A stretch of DNA of 64,000 nucleotides, from positions 1-64,000 of the forward strand of contig CAZOZP010000004.1 of NCBI GenBank assembly GCA_964584325.1, read 5' to 3'. This stretch comes from CAZOZP01 sp964584325. GTDB lineage: Bacteria > Bacteroidota > Ignavibacteria > Ignavibacteriales > Melioribacteraceae. The translations under genes and the position numbers were made by a program. The notes beneath the pieces were generated by a model that was given only the letters and a program-made list of their open reading frames with translations, was not told where the DNA came from and made no database searches. Shown in pieces: positions 36,348 through 45,468 of the stretch. Position 1 is the first letter of the stretch. Every line of letters starts with the position of its first letter.

Positions 36348-38419
36348 TTATTATTAGCTTGTGCAGGTAGTAGAAACTTAAATGTTGTACCTTCGCCGTA
36401 TTTACTTTCAACCCAGATTTGACCGCTGTTTTTCTCGATGAAATCTTTACAGAGAATCAGACCAAGGCCGGTCCCTTTTTCATTTTGTGTTCCTTGTGTT
36501 GTAAGTCTCTCATCAATTTTGAATAATCTTTTCATATCTTCTTCCTTAATTCCTACTCCGTTATCGCTAACATTAACTTCAACATTTTGATTGGAGTTCT
36601 TAATATCAATCACTATTTGTCCGCCTGTATTCGTAAACTTAATGGAATTGGAAATGAGGTTTCTTATAACAGTTTCTATCATATTCATATCTGCATATAC
36701 AGTTACTTTTTCTTGGCAATTATTTCTTATTCTTATCTGTTTTTCATTAGCTACAGTTTCAAGAATATTTACTGTTGCATTAGTTAAAGCGGTAATGTTA
36801 AATTTCATTGGGTCAAATTCAACTCTGCCAGATTGTATTCTGCTCCATTGAAGTAAATTTTCTACAAGCCGGAAAAGATTATTAGTTGATTTGTAAATAC
36901 TGTCAGAATACTTTGCTATTTCTTCCATGCTCAAATCTCTCAGATTCTGACTCAAGTACTCAGAATAGGTTAGCAGAGATGTAAAAGGACTTCTAAGGTC
37001 ATGTGCGATAATTGAAAAAAACATATCTTTCTGAGCATTGGTTTTCTTTAATTCACTTTCCGATTCAAGAATTCTTTTGTTTAACTTTGAAAGTTCTGCA
37101 GCATATCTTTTTAATTCAGATTTGTCTTTTTGCAATTCGAGAACATACTGTGAGATAATTGCCTTTGATTCATTCTTGGCTGTTATGTCTCGGATTACAA
37201 GAAAATATTCATCTTTGCCTGACGGAACTATTTTTGCCTCTTCAACGTGTTTAATTCCGTTTTTTACATTTTCATATTCTATGAAATGAGTTTCTTTAGT
37301 TTTCATGGCAAGTTCAACGCTATATTTGATTTTGAGACTTATGTCTTCAGTCATAAAATCAAATATGTTTCTACCGATAATATCTTCAATCGGAGCAACA
37401 AGATCTTTGCTACGTTTAGCATGAACATCCAAGGTTAGGCCTTCCCTGTTACATCTGTAAACTAAATCAGGAATAGCCTGAAGAAATTTTATCTGTCGTT
37501 CTTCTTCTTCAATTAAGATTTTGGAAGCTTGTCGTTTCTCGGCTAAAACAGAAACAAAAATAAGAGATGAAAAAGAAAAGATTGAAAGCGTACTAAATAG
37601 TAATACCGGATATGAAGCTGTCAGTTGATTGATAAATGGGCCTCCGTTAAAAAAAGTACCAATAATGGAAATTAATACAACAAAAAGAGAAACCAAAGAT
37701 GTTACACCGGGACCATACCTTAAAACAGACCAAACAGCAAATCCTAATGGAATGTAGGATGCAGCGATTAATGAACTTCTGGATGAATAGTCGAATGAGA
37801 AAAGAAAGATACCTGTAAAAACTAAAACACTCAACAGAGTGTAAATCTCCTTTTCGTCTGGCTTTTCCCACAATTCATATGGTTTTCCATGAAAAATAAA
37901 TATTGGAGGAGCAAACACTAAAATTCCGAGAAACGAGGCAGTCCACCAGAAAGAAAACTGATCTGCAAAGTTACTGTTTGGCATACTATCAGTTAACCAT
38001 ACTGCAAAAGCTGTAAATAATGCAAATATTACCGTAGAACCGCCGGAAATTATTACCGATAATCCTATCGCATCTTTAAGTCTTGTAATGTTTATGTTAA
38101 AATCTATAATCTTTTTCATTATATGATTTGCAAGAAGAATATTTAATACCAGACCGGAAAGTGATAATACAGTAGTAATAATTGAACCGGTATAGAGATA
38201 AAATATGAGAGAATGACCAAGCAAAATTTCAGGTAGAAATTTTTTGGAATAAATAAAGTATAAACTGATTGACAATGCAATTGGAGGCCATATTAAAACC
38301 AGATCTTTAGAATTTGTTGATGAAAAGGCAAAGATACCAAGCAAAAGATATGAGCAGAGAACAAATGCACTTTGTTTTATGTTAATTTCCTTCAGAAAAC
38401 CCTTAAATCCGTTCAACAT
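36344..38419 (-). CDS. Sensor histidine kinase with MASE1 domain
   Basis: A 691-residue membrane sensor kinase. Residues 1-300 form about eight membrane helices of MASE1 type (VLIWPPIALSISLYF). A PAS domain follows (about 305-415, FLQAIPDLVYRCNREG), then a coiled coil (about 415-460), HisKA with phospho-acceptor His473 (IIAHDLRSPF), and HATPase with NLISNSIKFT, DNGVGIKEED and GTGLGL. All catalytic motifs are intact. No response regulator lies nearby, so its partner is elsewhere. It is the only leftward gene between the origin and clpB. Confidence 0.93.
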   Translation of the reverse strand: MLNGFKGFLKEINIKQSAFVLCSYLLLGIFAFSSTNSKDLVLIWPPIALSISLYFIYSKKFLPEILLGHSLIFYLYTGSIITTVLSLSGLVLNILLANHIMKKIIDFNINITRLKDAIGLSVIISGGSTVIFALFTAFAVWLTDSMPNSNFADQFSFWWTASFLGILVFAPPIFIFHGKPYELWEKPDEKEIYTLLSVLVFTGIFLFSFDYSSRSSLIAASYIPLGFAVWSVLRYGPGVTSLVSLFVVLISIIGTFFNGGPFINQLTASYPVLLFSTLSIFSFSSLIFVSVLAEKRQASKILIEEEERQIKFLQAIPDLVYRCNREGLTLDVHAKRSKDLVAPIEDIIGRNIFDFMTEDISLKIKYSVELAMKTKETHFIEYENVKNGIKHVEEAKIVPSGKDEYFLVIRDITAKNESKAIISQYVLELQKDKSELKRYAAELSKLNKRILESESELKKTNAQKDMFFSIIAHDLRSPFTSLLTYSEYLSQNLRDLSMEEIAKYSDSIYKSTNNLFRLVENLLQWSRIQSGRVEFDPMKFNITALTNATVNILETVANEKQIRIRNNCQEKVTVYADMNMIETVIRNLISNSIKFTNTGGQIVIDIKNSNQNVEVNVSDNGVGIKEEDMKRLFKIDERLTTQGTQNEKGTGLGLILCKDFIEKNSGQIWVESKYGEGTTFKFLLPAQANNN

Positions 38420-38598
38420 CCCAATTCCAGTATTTTACTTTTAAACCCATTAAACCTGTCATTAAATATATTATGAAAATTAAGTCAAAACTTTTAATTA
38501 TTATACTTATTTTTACAATAAAGAAATTAAATATAACAAATGTTATATATATGATTATTATTTAATTGAAAGTTTATAACAATTATTACGGAATAAAA

Positions 38599-39213
38599 AT
38601 GGCCAGAATATTTCTTACAACAATCATAGCTTTATTTGCTTTCCAATATTGTACCAAACCGGTTGAACAGAAGAAAAATGATAATGTAGTCTTTAATATC
38701 ATTGAACCAACAAGTACAATCTATAAAATTGTTAATAGAGATGTATCAATAGAAGAAATCTCTCTAAAATATTATGAGAAAATAATTTCAGATAATGGAC
38801 GGATTGTAAAAGTTGAAAGATATTCTCCGCAAGGTAAATTAACTGATAAGTTAAATATTCCAGCTATAAGTGTATATGATTATAATCAGGATAATCTTAT
38901 TATTTCCTTGCGCTATTTTGATCAGAATAATAAGCCCATTAAAATTCAAAAATTCGGATACTGGGCTAAAGAATTTATATATGAAAAGGATAACCGTATT
39001 AAGATGGTTATTAATCGTGATGTTGATAGAGGAATTATTGAAGTACCTATTGATTCAATTGATTTTAAGGTAAATAATTATAATGCACCGGTACTTGTGT
39101 ATAATTATGAGAAAGATAGTGTAATAGTAAAAGCTTTTGATTCAAAATTTAATCTATTGAAATCATTTAGCGGAACAGCTCCATGTATTCCGTTCATTGA
39201 TTGTTTTGAATAA
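38599..39213 (+). CDS. Secreted protein or lipoprotein, unknown
   Basis: A 204-residue exported protein I do not recognise. From the ATG at 38599 (GGA 6 nt upstream) a signal of about 18 residues ends near Cys19 (AFQYC), which could be a weak lipobox. The frame open to TTG 38566 adds 11 polar residues and is less likely. The rest is rich in Asn, Asp, Lys and Tyr with alternating strands (NLIISLRYFDQNNKPIKIQKFGYWAKEF), like the repeated-strand proteins of the Bacteroidota envelope. It stands 60 bp upstream of nadB. Confidence 0.6.
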   Translation: MARIFLTTIIALFAFQYCTKPVEQKKNDNVVFNIIEPTSTIYKIVNRDVSIEEISLKYYEKIISDNGRIVKVERYSPQGKLTDKLNIPAISVYDYNQDNLIISLRYFDQNNKPIKIQKFGYWAKEFIYEKDNRIKMVINRDVDRGIIEVPIDSIDFKVNNYNAPVLVYNYEKDSVIVKAFDSKFNLLKSFSGTAPCIPFIDCFE

Positions 39214-39244
39214 TATTATAGCTGTTTTTAAAAATGCTTTTTGT

Positions 39245-39252
39245 TATTTTTG
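39245..39252 (+). promoter_or_regulatory. TAnnTTTG element upstream of nadB
   Basis: TATTTTTG, 21 bp upstream of the nadB GTG at 39274. The spacing equals that at prfA and the cyclophilin gene, so it is probably the nadBCA promoter. Confidence 0.5.
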
Positions 39253-39273
39253 TAAAAATATAAAAGTTAAAAC

Positions 39274-40848
39274 GTGAATATTTATAAATCCGATTTTTTA
39301 ATAATAGGTAGTGGTTTGGCCGGATTATCGGCCGCAGAATCGGCAGCAAATTACGGTAAAGTAAATATAATTGCAAAATCGGATCTCGACATATCCAATT
39401 CATATTACGCCCAGGGAGGTATTGCTGCAGCCATAGGCAGTGATGATTCTTTTGAATTTCATCTTGCTGATACTATTAAGGCAGGAAGAGGTCTTTGTTC
39501 TGATGAAGCTGTTAGAATCTTAGTTGAAGACGGTTATAGGTATGTTAGTTCTCTTCTCGAAGACGGTATGCCTTTTGAAAAAAAAGATAATTTTCCAGAT
39601 TTGGGGCTTGAAGGTGGACACAGTAAAAATAGAATTCTGCATTCAAATGGTAATGCTACCGGAAAAGCTGTTGTTGATTTTGTTAATAATAGAATAAATA
39701 AGAATCAGAATATAAGCTCTTTTTACGGAAGACATGCATTTGAACTTCTGGTTAAAAATAATACCTGCCACGGTGTTTATTGTTATAATACTGAATCAAA
39801 TCAAACTGATCTTTTTATTGCCCCTTTTACTCTTATTGCAACAGGCGGTCTCTGTTCATTATACGAAAGAAATACAAATCCCGACTTCAGTTATGGAGAT
39901 GGAATTGCATTGGCATTTAATGCAGGTGCAGATATTGAGTCGATGGAATTTATTCAGTTTCATCCTACATCTTTTCATCATGAAAGTGGAGCTACTTTTC
40001 TTATTTCTGAAGCTTTACGAGGTGAAGGAGCTTACCTTGTTAATAAAAACAGAAAAAGGATAATGCTTGGTAAGGATGCTCAAGCAGAACTCGCTCCAAG
40101 GGATGTGGTTTCCAGATATATATTTGAGTATCTCAGGGAGTCTGGAGAAAAATGTGTTTACCTTATGCTTGATCATTTAGATGCTGAAAAAATAAAGGAT
40201 AGATTTAAAAATATTTATGAAGATTCGCTAGGTTTTGGGATTGATATAACAAAAGACCTTGTACCGGTTTCACCTGCGGCTCATTATACAATTGGCGGAA
40301 TTAAAACTGATTTAAACGGAAGAACCGGCATTGTGAATCTTTATAGTTCCGGTGAGGCTGCTTCATCAGGTGTTCATGGAGCAAACAGACTTGCAAGTAA
40401 TTCTCTTCTTGAATGTATTGTTTTTTCTAAAAGATCAATAGAGGATTTTGTTTTAAACGGATTCTCTGATAATAAAGTCAGATACCAAGAAAAATTATAT
40501 ACTGTAGATAATTCTTTAATAAACATTTATGTTGAAAAAAGGAAGGTGTTATCTGTTGTATTAAATAGTTTTGTCGGGATTCTTAGGAATGATGACTTAC
40601 TTGCGAGAGGACTTAAACAAATACAAGAATTAAAGAGGGAATTTCCGTTTAAAGAAAATGAGTATTATTCTTTGTCTTTTGCACAAAACATTGTAATTGC
40701 CGAGATGGTTTTTCATTCAGCTAAATTCAGAAAAGAATCACGCGGCGGACACCTTCGGTCTGATTACCCAACAGAAAGAGATGATTATCAATTTACAACC
40801 ATTATTAATAAATCAAACGGTATTGATCAAATTAGGAAGAATACATGA
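39274..40848 (+). CDS. nadB: L-aspartate oxidase
   Basis: A 524-residue FAD enzyme that oxidises L-aspartate to iminoaspartate, the first step of de novo NAD synthesis. FAD binding is at GSGLAGLSAAESAA, then SYYAQGGIAAA. Active-site regions are FIQFHPTSFHH and the Arg in APRDVVSRYIF. AAHYTIGGIKTD and the Gly-rich GVHGANRLASNSLLE complete the flavin site. It starts at GTG 39274, because FxxSDFLIIGSG begins immediately and no ATG fits. It overlaps nadC by 4 bp (ATGA). Confidence 0.96.
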   Translation: MNIYKSDFLIIGSGLAGLSAAESAANYGKVNIIAKSDLDISNSYYAQGGIAAAIGSDDSFEFHLADTIKAGRGLCSDEAVRILVEDGYRYVSSLLEDGMPFEKKDNFPDLGLEGGHSKNRILHSNGNATGKAVVDFVNNRINKNQNISSFYGRHAFELLVKNNTCHGVYCYNTESNQTDLFIAPFTLIATGGLCSLYERNTNPDFSYGDGIALAFNAGADIESMEFIQFHPTSFHHESGATFLISEALRGEGAYLVNKNRKRIMLGKDAQAELAPRDVVSRYIFEYLRESGEKCVYLMLDHLDAEKIKDRFKNIYEDSLGFGIDITKDLVPVSPAAHYTIGGIKTDLNGRTGIVNLYSSGEAASSGVHGANRLASNSLLECIVFSKRSIEDFVLNGFSDNKVRYQEKLYTVDNSLINIYVEKRKVLSVVLNSFVGILRNDDLLARGLKQIQELKREFPFKENEYYSLSFAQNIVIAEMVFHSAKFRKESRGGHLRSDYPTERDDYQFTTIINKSNGIDQIRKNT

Positions 40849-41714
40849 GTCTGACAAAAACTGATTTTAATTTCAGCGGAGTTGATCACCTTATAGAATT
40901 ATCTTTAATGGAAGATATCGGCCCTGGCGATATTACTACTGATCTTATCATAGCTCAAGACCATATTGTTGATGCATTCTGGGTAGCTAAATCATCAGGA
41001 GTTATTTCCGGACTATTTGTTGCAGAAAAAGTATTTCGGAAGTTGGATAATAATATTATGTGGAAACCATTGGTTAATGAGGGCGAATTTGTTGAAAAAG
41101 GAAATGTTATTCTTGAATTCAGCGGACAATACCGTGCTTTATTAACCGGTGAAAGAACTGCACTGAATTTTGCTCAGAGAATGTCTGGAATCTCAACTAT
41201 GGCTCATGAATATGCAAAAGTTCTTGAGAGAACTTCCTGCAGAATACTTGATACACGAAAAACCTTACCTGCTCACCGAATGTTGGATAAATATGCTGTG
41301 AAAGTAGGTGGTGGAGAGAACCATCGAATTGGACTGTTTGACATGGTCATGATAAAGGATAATCACATTCAAGTGGCAGGCGGTATTAAAAATGCAATTG
41401 AGGCAGTCCGAAAGAATCTAAGCAATGATATTCTTATTGAAGTTGAAACTACAAATATTGATGAGGTAAAGGAAGCTCTTGAGAATAAAGCAAATATTAT
41501 AATGCTAGATAATATGAATACGCAGCAAATGAAAGATGCCGTGGAATTTATAAATAAAAGAGCTATAACCGAGGCTTCTGGCTCAATGAGTATTGAAAGA
41601 TTAAAAGAAACTGCCATGGCTGGGGTTGATTATATCTCAGTCGGAGCACTAACTCATTCAGTAAAAGCATTTGATATTAGTCAAAAAATAAAAAATCAGG
41701 CAAAAAATGAATAA
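40845..41714 (+). CDS. nadC: Nicotinate-nucleotide pyrophosphorylase (carboxylating)
   Basis: A 289-residue quinolinate phosphoribosyltransferase that makes nicotinate mononucleotide from quinolinate and PRPP. Family blocks are EDIGPGDITTDLI, GERTALNFAQRMSGIST, LDTRKTLPAHR, VGGGENHRIGLFDMVMIKDNH and the C-terminal IERLKETAMAGVDYISVGALTH. It overlaps nadB by 4 bp and nadA by 8 bp, so all three are translated in tandem. Confidence 0.97.
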   Translation: MSLTKTDFNFSGVDHLIELSLMEDIGPGDITTDLIIAQDHIVDAFWVAKSSGVISGLFVAEKVFRKLDNNIMWKPLVNEGEFVEKGNVILEFSGQYRALLTGERTALNFAQRMSGISTMAHEYAKVLERTSCRILDTRKTLPAHRMLDKYAVKVGGGENHRIGLFDMVMIKDNHIQVAGGIKNAIEAVRKNLSNDILIEVETTNIDEVKEALENKANIIMLDNMNTQQMKDAVEFINKRAITEASGSMSIERLKETAMAGVDYISVGALTHSVKAFDISQKIKNQAKNE

Positions 41715-42648
41715 AAATGAAATAATCAATGAAATTAGCCGTACAAAAAGGGAAAAAAATGCGGTTATCCTTGCACATAATTATCAGCTTCCTGAGATTC
41801 AGGATATAGCTGATTATATTGGTGACTCTTTGGGCTTATCCCAAATGGCAGCTAAAACTACTGCTGATATGATAATATTTTGCGGTGTTCACTTTATGGC
41901 GGAAACGGCCTCAATTTTATCACCAACAAAAAAGGTGATAATACCTGATCCTGATGCAGGATGTTCATTGGCTGCCTGCATAGATGCAGAGAAACTTCGG
42001 AACTGGAAAGCTGAGAACCCCGGTTCAATTGTTGTTTCCTATGTAAATACAACTGCAGAGGTAAAAGCCGAAACGGATTATTGTTGTACATCATCAAATG
42101 CGGTAAAGGTTGTTGAAGCAATCGACAAAGATAAAAAAATTCTATTTCTTCCAGATAAATTTCTTGGGCGTTATGTAAAGAGCATTACAGGCAGAAATAT
42201 GGAAATATGGGATGGGTTTTGTCATGTTCATGAAAAGATCGGGGATATTGAACTTGGCTCTTCTGAGGAAAAATATCCGGGAGCCGAGGTGCTTATCCAC
42301 CCTGAGTGTGGTTGTTCTTCTTCTTGCATGCTTAAATCTGTTATGTATAATGACTGCAGTAAAACCGGTATATATTCTACTGAAGGAATGCTAAAAAGAG
42401 TGAAAGAATCTGACAGTAAAGAATTTTTGATTGCTACTGAGGTTGGCATTATTTACAGGATGCAGAAGGAGGTTCCTGGAAAAATATTTTATCCAGCTTC
42501 AGAAAATGCTGTATGTGAGTACATGAAAATGATTACTCTTGAAAAAGTGTACAATTCTTTGTTGAGTGAAAAATATGAAATAAGAGTTAATGAAGAAATT
42601 GCATCAAAGGCAAGGCTATCAATAGAGAGAATGATTTCTATAGTGTAA
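41707..42648 (+). CDS. nadA: Quinolinate synthase
   Basis: A 313-residue 4Fe-4S enzyme that condenses iminoaspartate with dihydroxyacetone phosphate to quinolinate. Substrate residues are in VILAHNYQLPEIQDIADYIGDS. Cluster Cys are expected in IFCGVHFMAE, in the PDKFLGR-proximal or TDYCCTS region, and in the C-terminal third. The block after HPEC reads GCSSSCM, richer in Cys than the usual HPEC-x-EV pattern. Gene order nadB-nadC-nadA puts all three de novo enzymes together. A terminator follows the stop. Confidence 0.95.
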   Translation: MNKNEIINEISRTKREKNAVILAHNYQLPEIQDIADYIGDSLGLSQMAAKTTADMIIFCGVHFMAETASILSPTKKVIIPDPDAGCSLAACIDAEKLRNWKAENPGSIVVSYVNTTAEVKAETDYCCTSSNAVKVVEAIDKDKKILFLPDKFLGRYVKSITGRNMEIWDGFCHVHEKIGDIELGSSEEKYPGAEVLIHPECGCSSSCMLKSVMYNDCSKTGIYSTEGMLKRVKESDSKEFLIATEVGIIYRMQKEVPGKIFYPASENAVCEYMKMITLEKVYNSLLSEKYEIRVNEEIASKARLSIERMISIV

Positions 42649-42657
42649 GAAAAATTC

Positions 42658-42687
42658 AAAAGGAAGTCTGTGATCAGACTTCCTTTT
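42658..42687. terminator. Terminator between nadA and clpB
   Basis: Stem AAAAGGAAGTCTG (42658-42670) and CAGACTTCCTTTT (42675-42687), with TGAT loop. It is 13 bp and perfect, with A and T runs at both ends, so it can serve the convergent nadBCA and clpB transcripts. Confidence 0.88.
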
Positions 42688-42714
42688 GAAATGATGTTTA
42701 TTTAGTAAATATGA

Positions 42715-45333
42715 TTAAATTTTACGAAACTCCAGATTACCTCCGCCATTATATTCTATTAGTATTGTATCACCGTTGCCATAATTATTCATAAGAAGTT
42801 GTGTTGAAAGAGGATTAATAAGATGTCTCTGTATCGTACGTTTCAACGGACGAGCACCGTAAACCGGATCATAACCAATAGTTGACAGGAAATCCTTTGC
42901 TTCATCGGTAATCTGCATGGTAATATTTTTATCATGTAGCTGTTTAGTAAGTGTAGCAATTTGAATGTTAACTACTGATCTTAATTCAGATTTAAGAAGA
43001 GGCTTAAAAAGAATTATTTCATCAATTCTGTTCAGAAATTCCGGTCTTATTGTTTTTTTTAGCAAATCGCTTAGCTTAGATCTCAGTTCACTTAAAATAC
43101 TTTCGTAATTATTTTCATCCATGATTTCCATTTTTTCCTGAACCAGATGAGACCCGAGATTAGATGTCATAATAATAATAGTATTTTTAAAATTTACTGT
43201 GCGTCCCTTGTTATCTGTTAGTCTGCCGTCATCTAGCACTTGTAGAAGAATATTGAAAACCTCAGGATGAGCCTTTTCAATTTCATCAAGAAGTATAACT
43301 GAATACGGTCTTCTTCTTACAGCTTCAGTTAACTGACCGCCTTCTTCATATCCTACATAACCTGGAGGTGCTCCAACAAGTCTGGAGACAGAAAACTTTT
43401 CCATATATTCCGACATATCTATGCGGATCATTGCATGTTCATCGTTAAATAGGTACTCTGCAAGAGCTCTGGCAAGTTCTGTTTTTCCTACACCTGTTGT
43501 TCCTATAAAAATAAATGATCCTATTGGCTTTTTTTCATCATGAAGCCCGGCGCGCGATCTTCTTAAGGCATTTGATACCGCAAAAACTGCATCGTTTTGA
43601 CCGACAACTCTTTTATGCAATTCATCTTCCATTCTTAAAAGTTTGCTTCTTTCGCTTTCAAGCATTCTGTTTAATGGAATTCCGGTCCATTTTGAAACTA
43701 CTTCAGCTATGTCTTCAGCTTCAACTTCTTCTTTTAACAGACGTGTGTTCGACTGAATATCATAAAGCTTTGAGGTTTCTTCCTTCATTTTGTTTTCGAG
43801 TCCGGCAATAATACCATATCTTATTTCTGCTACTTTGCCGAAATCACCTTCTCTTTCATAATGTTCAGCTTGTAGTTTGGTTTTTTCTATCTGAGATTTC
43901 ATTTCGCGAATAATACTTATTTTGTCTTTTTCAGCTTTCCAGTGAAGTTTTACCGCATCTCTTTCAGATATTAATTCTACTAAATCAGTTTCGAGATCTT
44001 TCAATCTTTTTATAGAATCAGTGTCGTCTTCAAGTTTAAGTGCTTCTTTTTCTATTTCAAGTTGCTTTATTTTTCTTTCGAGATTATCCAACTCCTCGGG
44101 CATAGAATCGATTTCAATTCTGAGTTTTGATGCAGCTTCATCTATTAAATCAATGGCTTTATCCGGTAGAAATCTATCAGTTATATATCTGTTTGAAAGC
44201 TGTACCGATGCAACAATGGCGCTGTCTGTTATGCGCACTCCATGATGTAATTCATATCTTTCCTTAAGACCTCTAAGTATCGAGACGGAATCCTCTTCGG
44301 TTGGTTCAACTACTAAAACAGGTTGAAATCTTCTTTCGAGAGCTGAATCTTTTTCAATATGTTTTTTGTATTCATCCAGGGTTGTTGCACCGATTGTATG
44401 CAGTTCACCTCTTGCAAGTGCGGGCTTAAGAATGTTTGCTGCATCCATGGCACCGTCTGTTCTGCCCGCACCCACCAGCAAATGAAGTTCGTCTATAAAG
44501 AGAATAACTTCTCCTTTAGAATCCTGAACTTCTTTTATCACAGCTTTAATTCTTTCTTCAAATTGACCTCTGAACTGAGTACCTGCAACAAGGGCTCCCA
44601 TATCAAGAGAAATAATTCTTTTTGTTTTTAAGTTTTCAGGAACATCCCCGTTGATAATTCTGTGAGCAATGCCTTCAGCAATAGCTGTTTTACCAACTCC
44701 CGGTTCTCCGATAAGCACAGGATTGTTTTTGGTGCGTCTTGAAAGTACTTGAAGTACTCTTCGTATTTCTTCATCTCTGCCAATCACAGGATCAAGTTTA
44801 CCAATGGAAGCAAGTTCATTTAGATCCCGACCATATTTCTTTAATGCTTGATATGTATCTTCCGGACTCATGCTTGTAACTCTCTGATTTCCTCTAATAT
44901 CTTTCAGAGCCGCTAAAATAGAATCACGTGAAATACCGTTCTCGAGCAAAAGTTTTGATACAGCAGAATTTCCTGAACTTAATGCGAGTAGTATGTGTTC
45001 GTTAGAGACATATTCATCCTTCAGATTGCGAGCCTCAATGGAAGCATCATCCAGCATTTTAATAGAATAGTTTGAAAGCTGTTGATTACCGATTGAAGAT
45101 CCTGTAATCTTTGGTAGTTTTTCAAGTAATTCATTTGTTTTTTGCTGAATTTGTCTAATGTTTCCGCCAACCTTGTTAATTATTGCTACTCCCGTTCCTC
45201 CGGAATCCTGAATTAACGCAGCAAAAATATGCTCAGGTTCAATCATCTGGTTATTATAATTTTGTGCTATATCAACAGCCATCTGAATGGTTTCCTGTGC
45301 TTTAACTGTTAACTTGTTAATATTAAAAGCCAT
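42715..45333 (-). CDS. clpB: ATP-dependent disaggregase ClpB
   Basis: An 872-residue Hsp100 chaperone that pulls proteins out of aggregates together with DnaK. The N-terminal Clp repeat domain covers about 1-150. NBD1 has Walker A GEPGVGKTAIAEG and GAGRTDGAMDAANILKP; the long coiled-coil M domain at about 405-530 marks ClpB rather than ClpA or ClpC. NBD2 has GTTGVGKTELARALA, pore loop GYVGYEEGGQLTE and TSNLGS. Shine-Dalgarno GAGG precedes ATG 45333. I see no CIRCE-type inverted repeat in the 135-bp upstream gap. Confidence 0.97.
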   Translation of the reverse strand: MAFNINKLTVKAQETIQMAVDIAQNYNNQMIEPEHIFAALIQDSGGTGVAIINKVGGNIRQIQQKTNELLEKLPKITGSSIGNQQLSNYSIKMLDDASIEARNLKDEYVSNEHILLALSSGNSAVSKLLLENGISRDSILAALKDIRGNQRVTSMSPEDTYQALKKYGRDLNELASIGKLDPVIGRDEEIRRVLQVLSRRTKNNPVLIGEPGVGKTAIAEGIAHRIINGDVPENLKTKRIISLDMGALVAGTQFRGQFEERIKAVIKEVQDSKGEVILFIDELHLLVGAGRTDGAMDAANILKPALARGELHTIGATTLDEYKKHIEKDSALERRFQPVLVVEPTEEDSVSILRGLKERYELHHGVRITDSAIVASVQLSNRYITDRFLPDKAIDLIDEAASKLRIEIDSMPEELDNLERKIKQLEIEKEALKLEDDTDSIKRLKDLETDLVELISERDAVKLHWKAEKDKISIIREMKSQIEKTKLQAEHYEREGDFGKVAEIRYGIIAGLENKMKEETSKLYDIQSNTRLLKEEVEAEDIAEVVSKWTGIPLNRMLESERSKLLRMEDELHKRVVGQNDAVFAVSNALRRSRAGLHDEKKPIGSFIFIGTTGVGKTELARALAEYLFNDEHAMIRIDMSEYMEKFSVSRLVGAPPGYVGYEEGGQLTEAVRRRPYSVILLDEIEKAHPEVFNILLQVLDDGRLTDNKGRTVNFKNTIIIMTSNLGSHLVQEKMEIMDENNYESILSELRSKLSDLLKKTIRPEFLNRIDEIILFKPLLKSELRSVVNIQIATLTKQLHDKNITMQITDEAKDFLSTIGYDPVYGARPLKRTIQRHLINPLSTQLLMNNYGNGDTILIEYNGGGNLEFRKI

Positions 45334-45432
45334 AGATACCTCGAATTAAAATAATTATTAAAAATATCGAATATGAAATTTAAATATGTAAAAAATGTCT
45401 CTCTAAGTTTTTAGGGTAATTATGTATTTTAA

Positions 45433-45460
45433 TTGACATCGGTTAAATATAATATTTTTG
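45433..45460 (+). promoter_or_regulatory. TTGAC plus TAnnTTTG promoter with a near-leaderless start
   Basis: TTGAC at 45433-45437 and TATTTTTG at 45453-45460 are spaced as -33 and -7 elements. The ATG of the glycosidase gene at 45469 is only 8 nt after the -7 box, so transcription should start just 0-3 nt before the ATG, unless another start site is used. Confidence 0.5.
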
Positions 45461-45468
45461 AGGTTTAA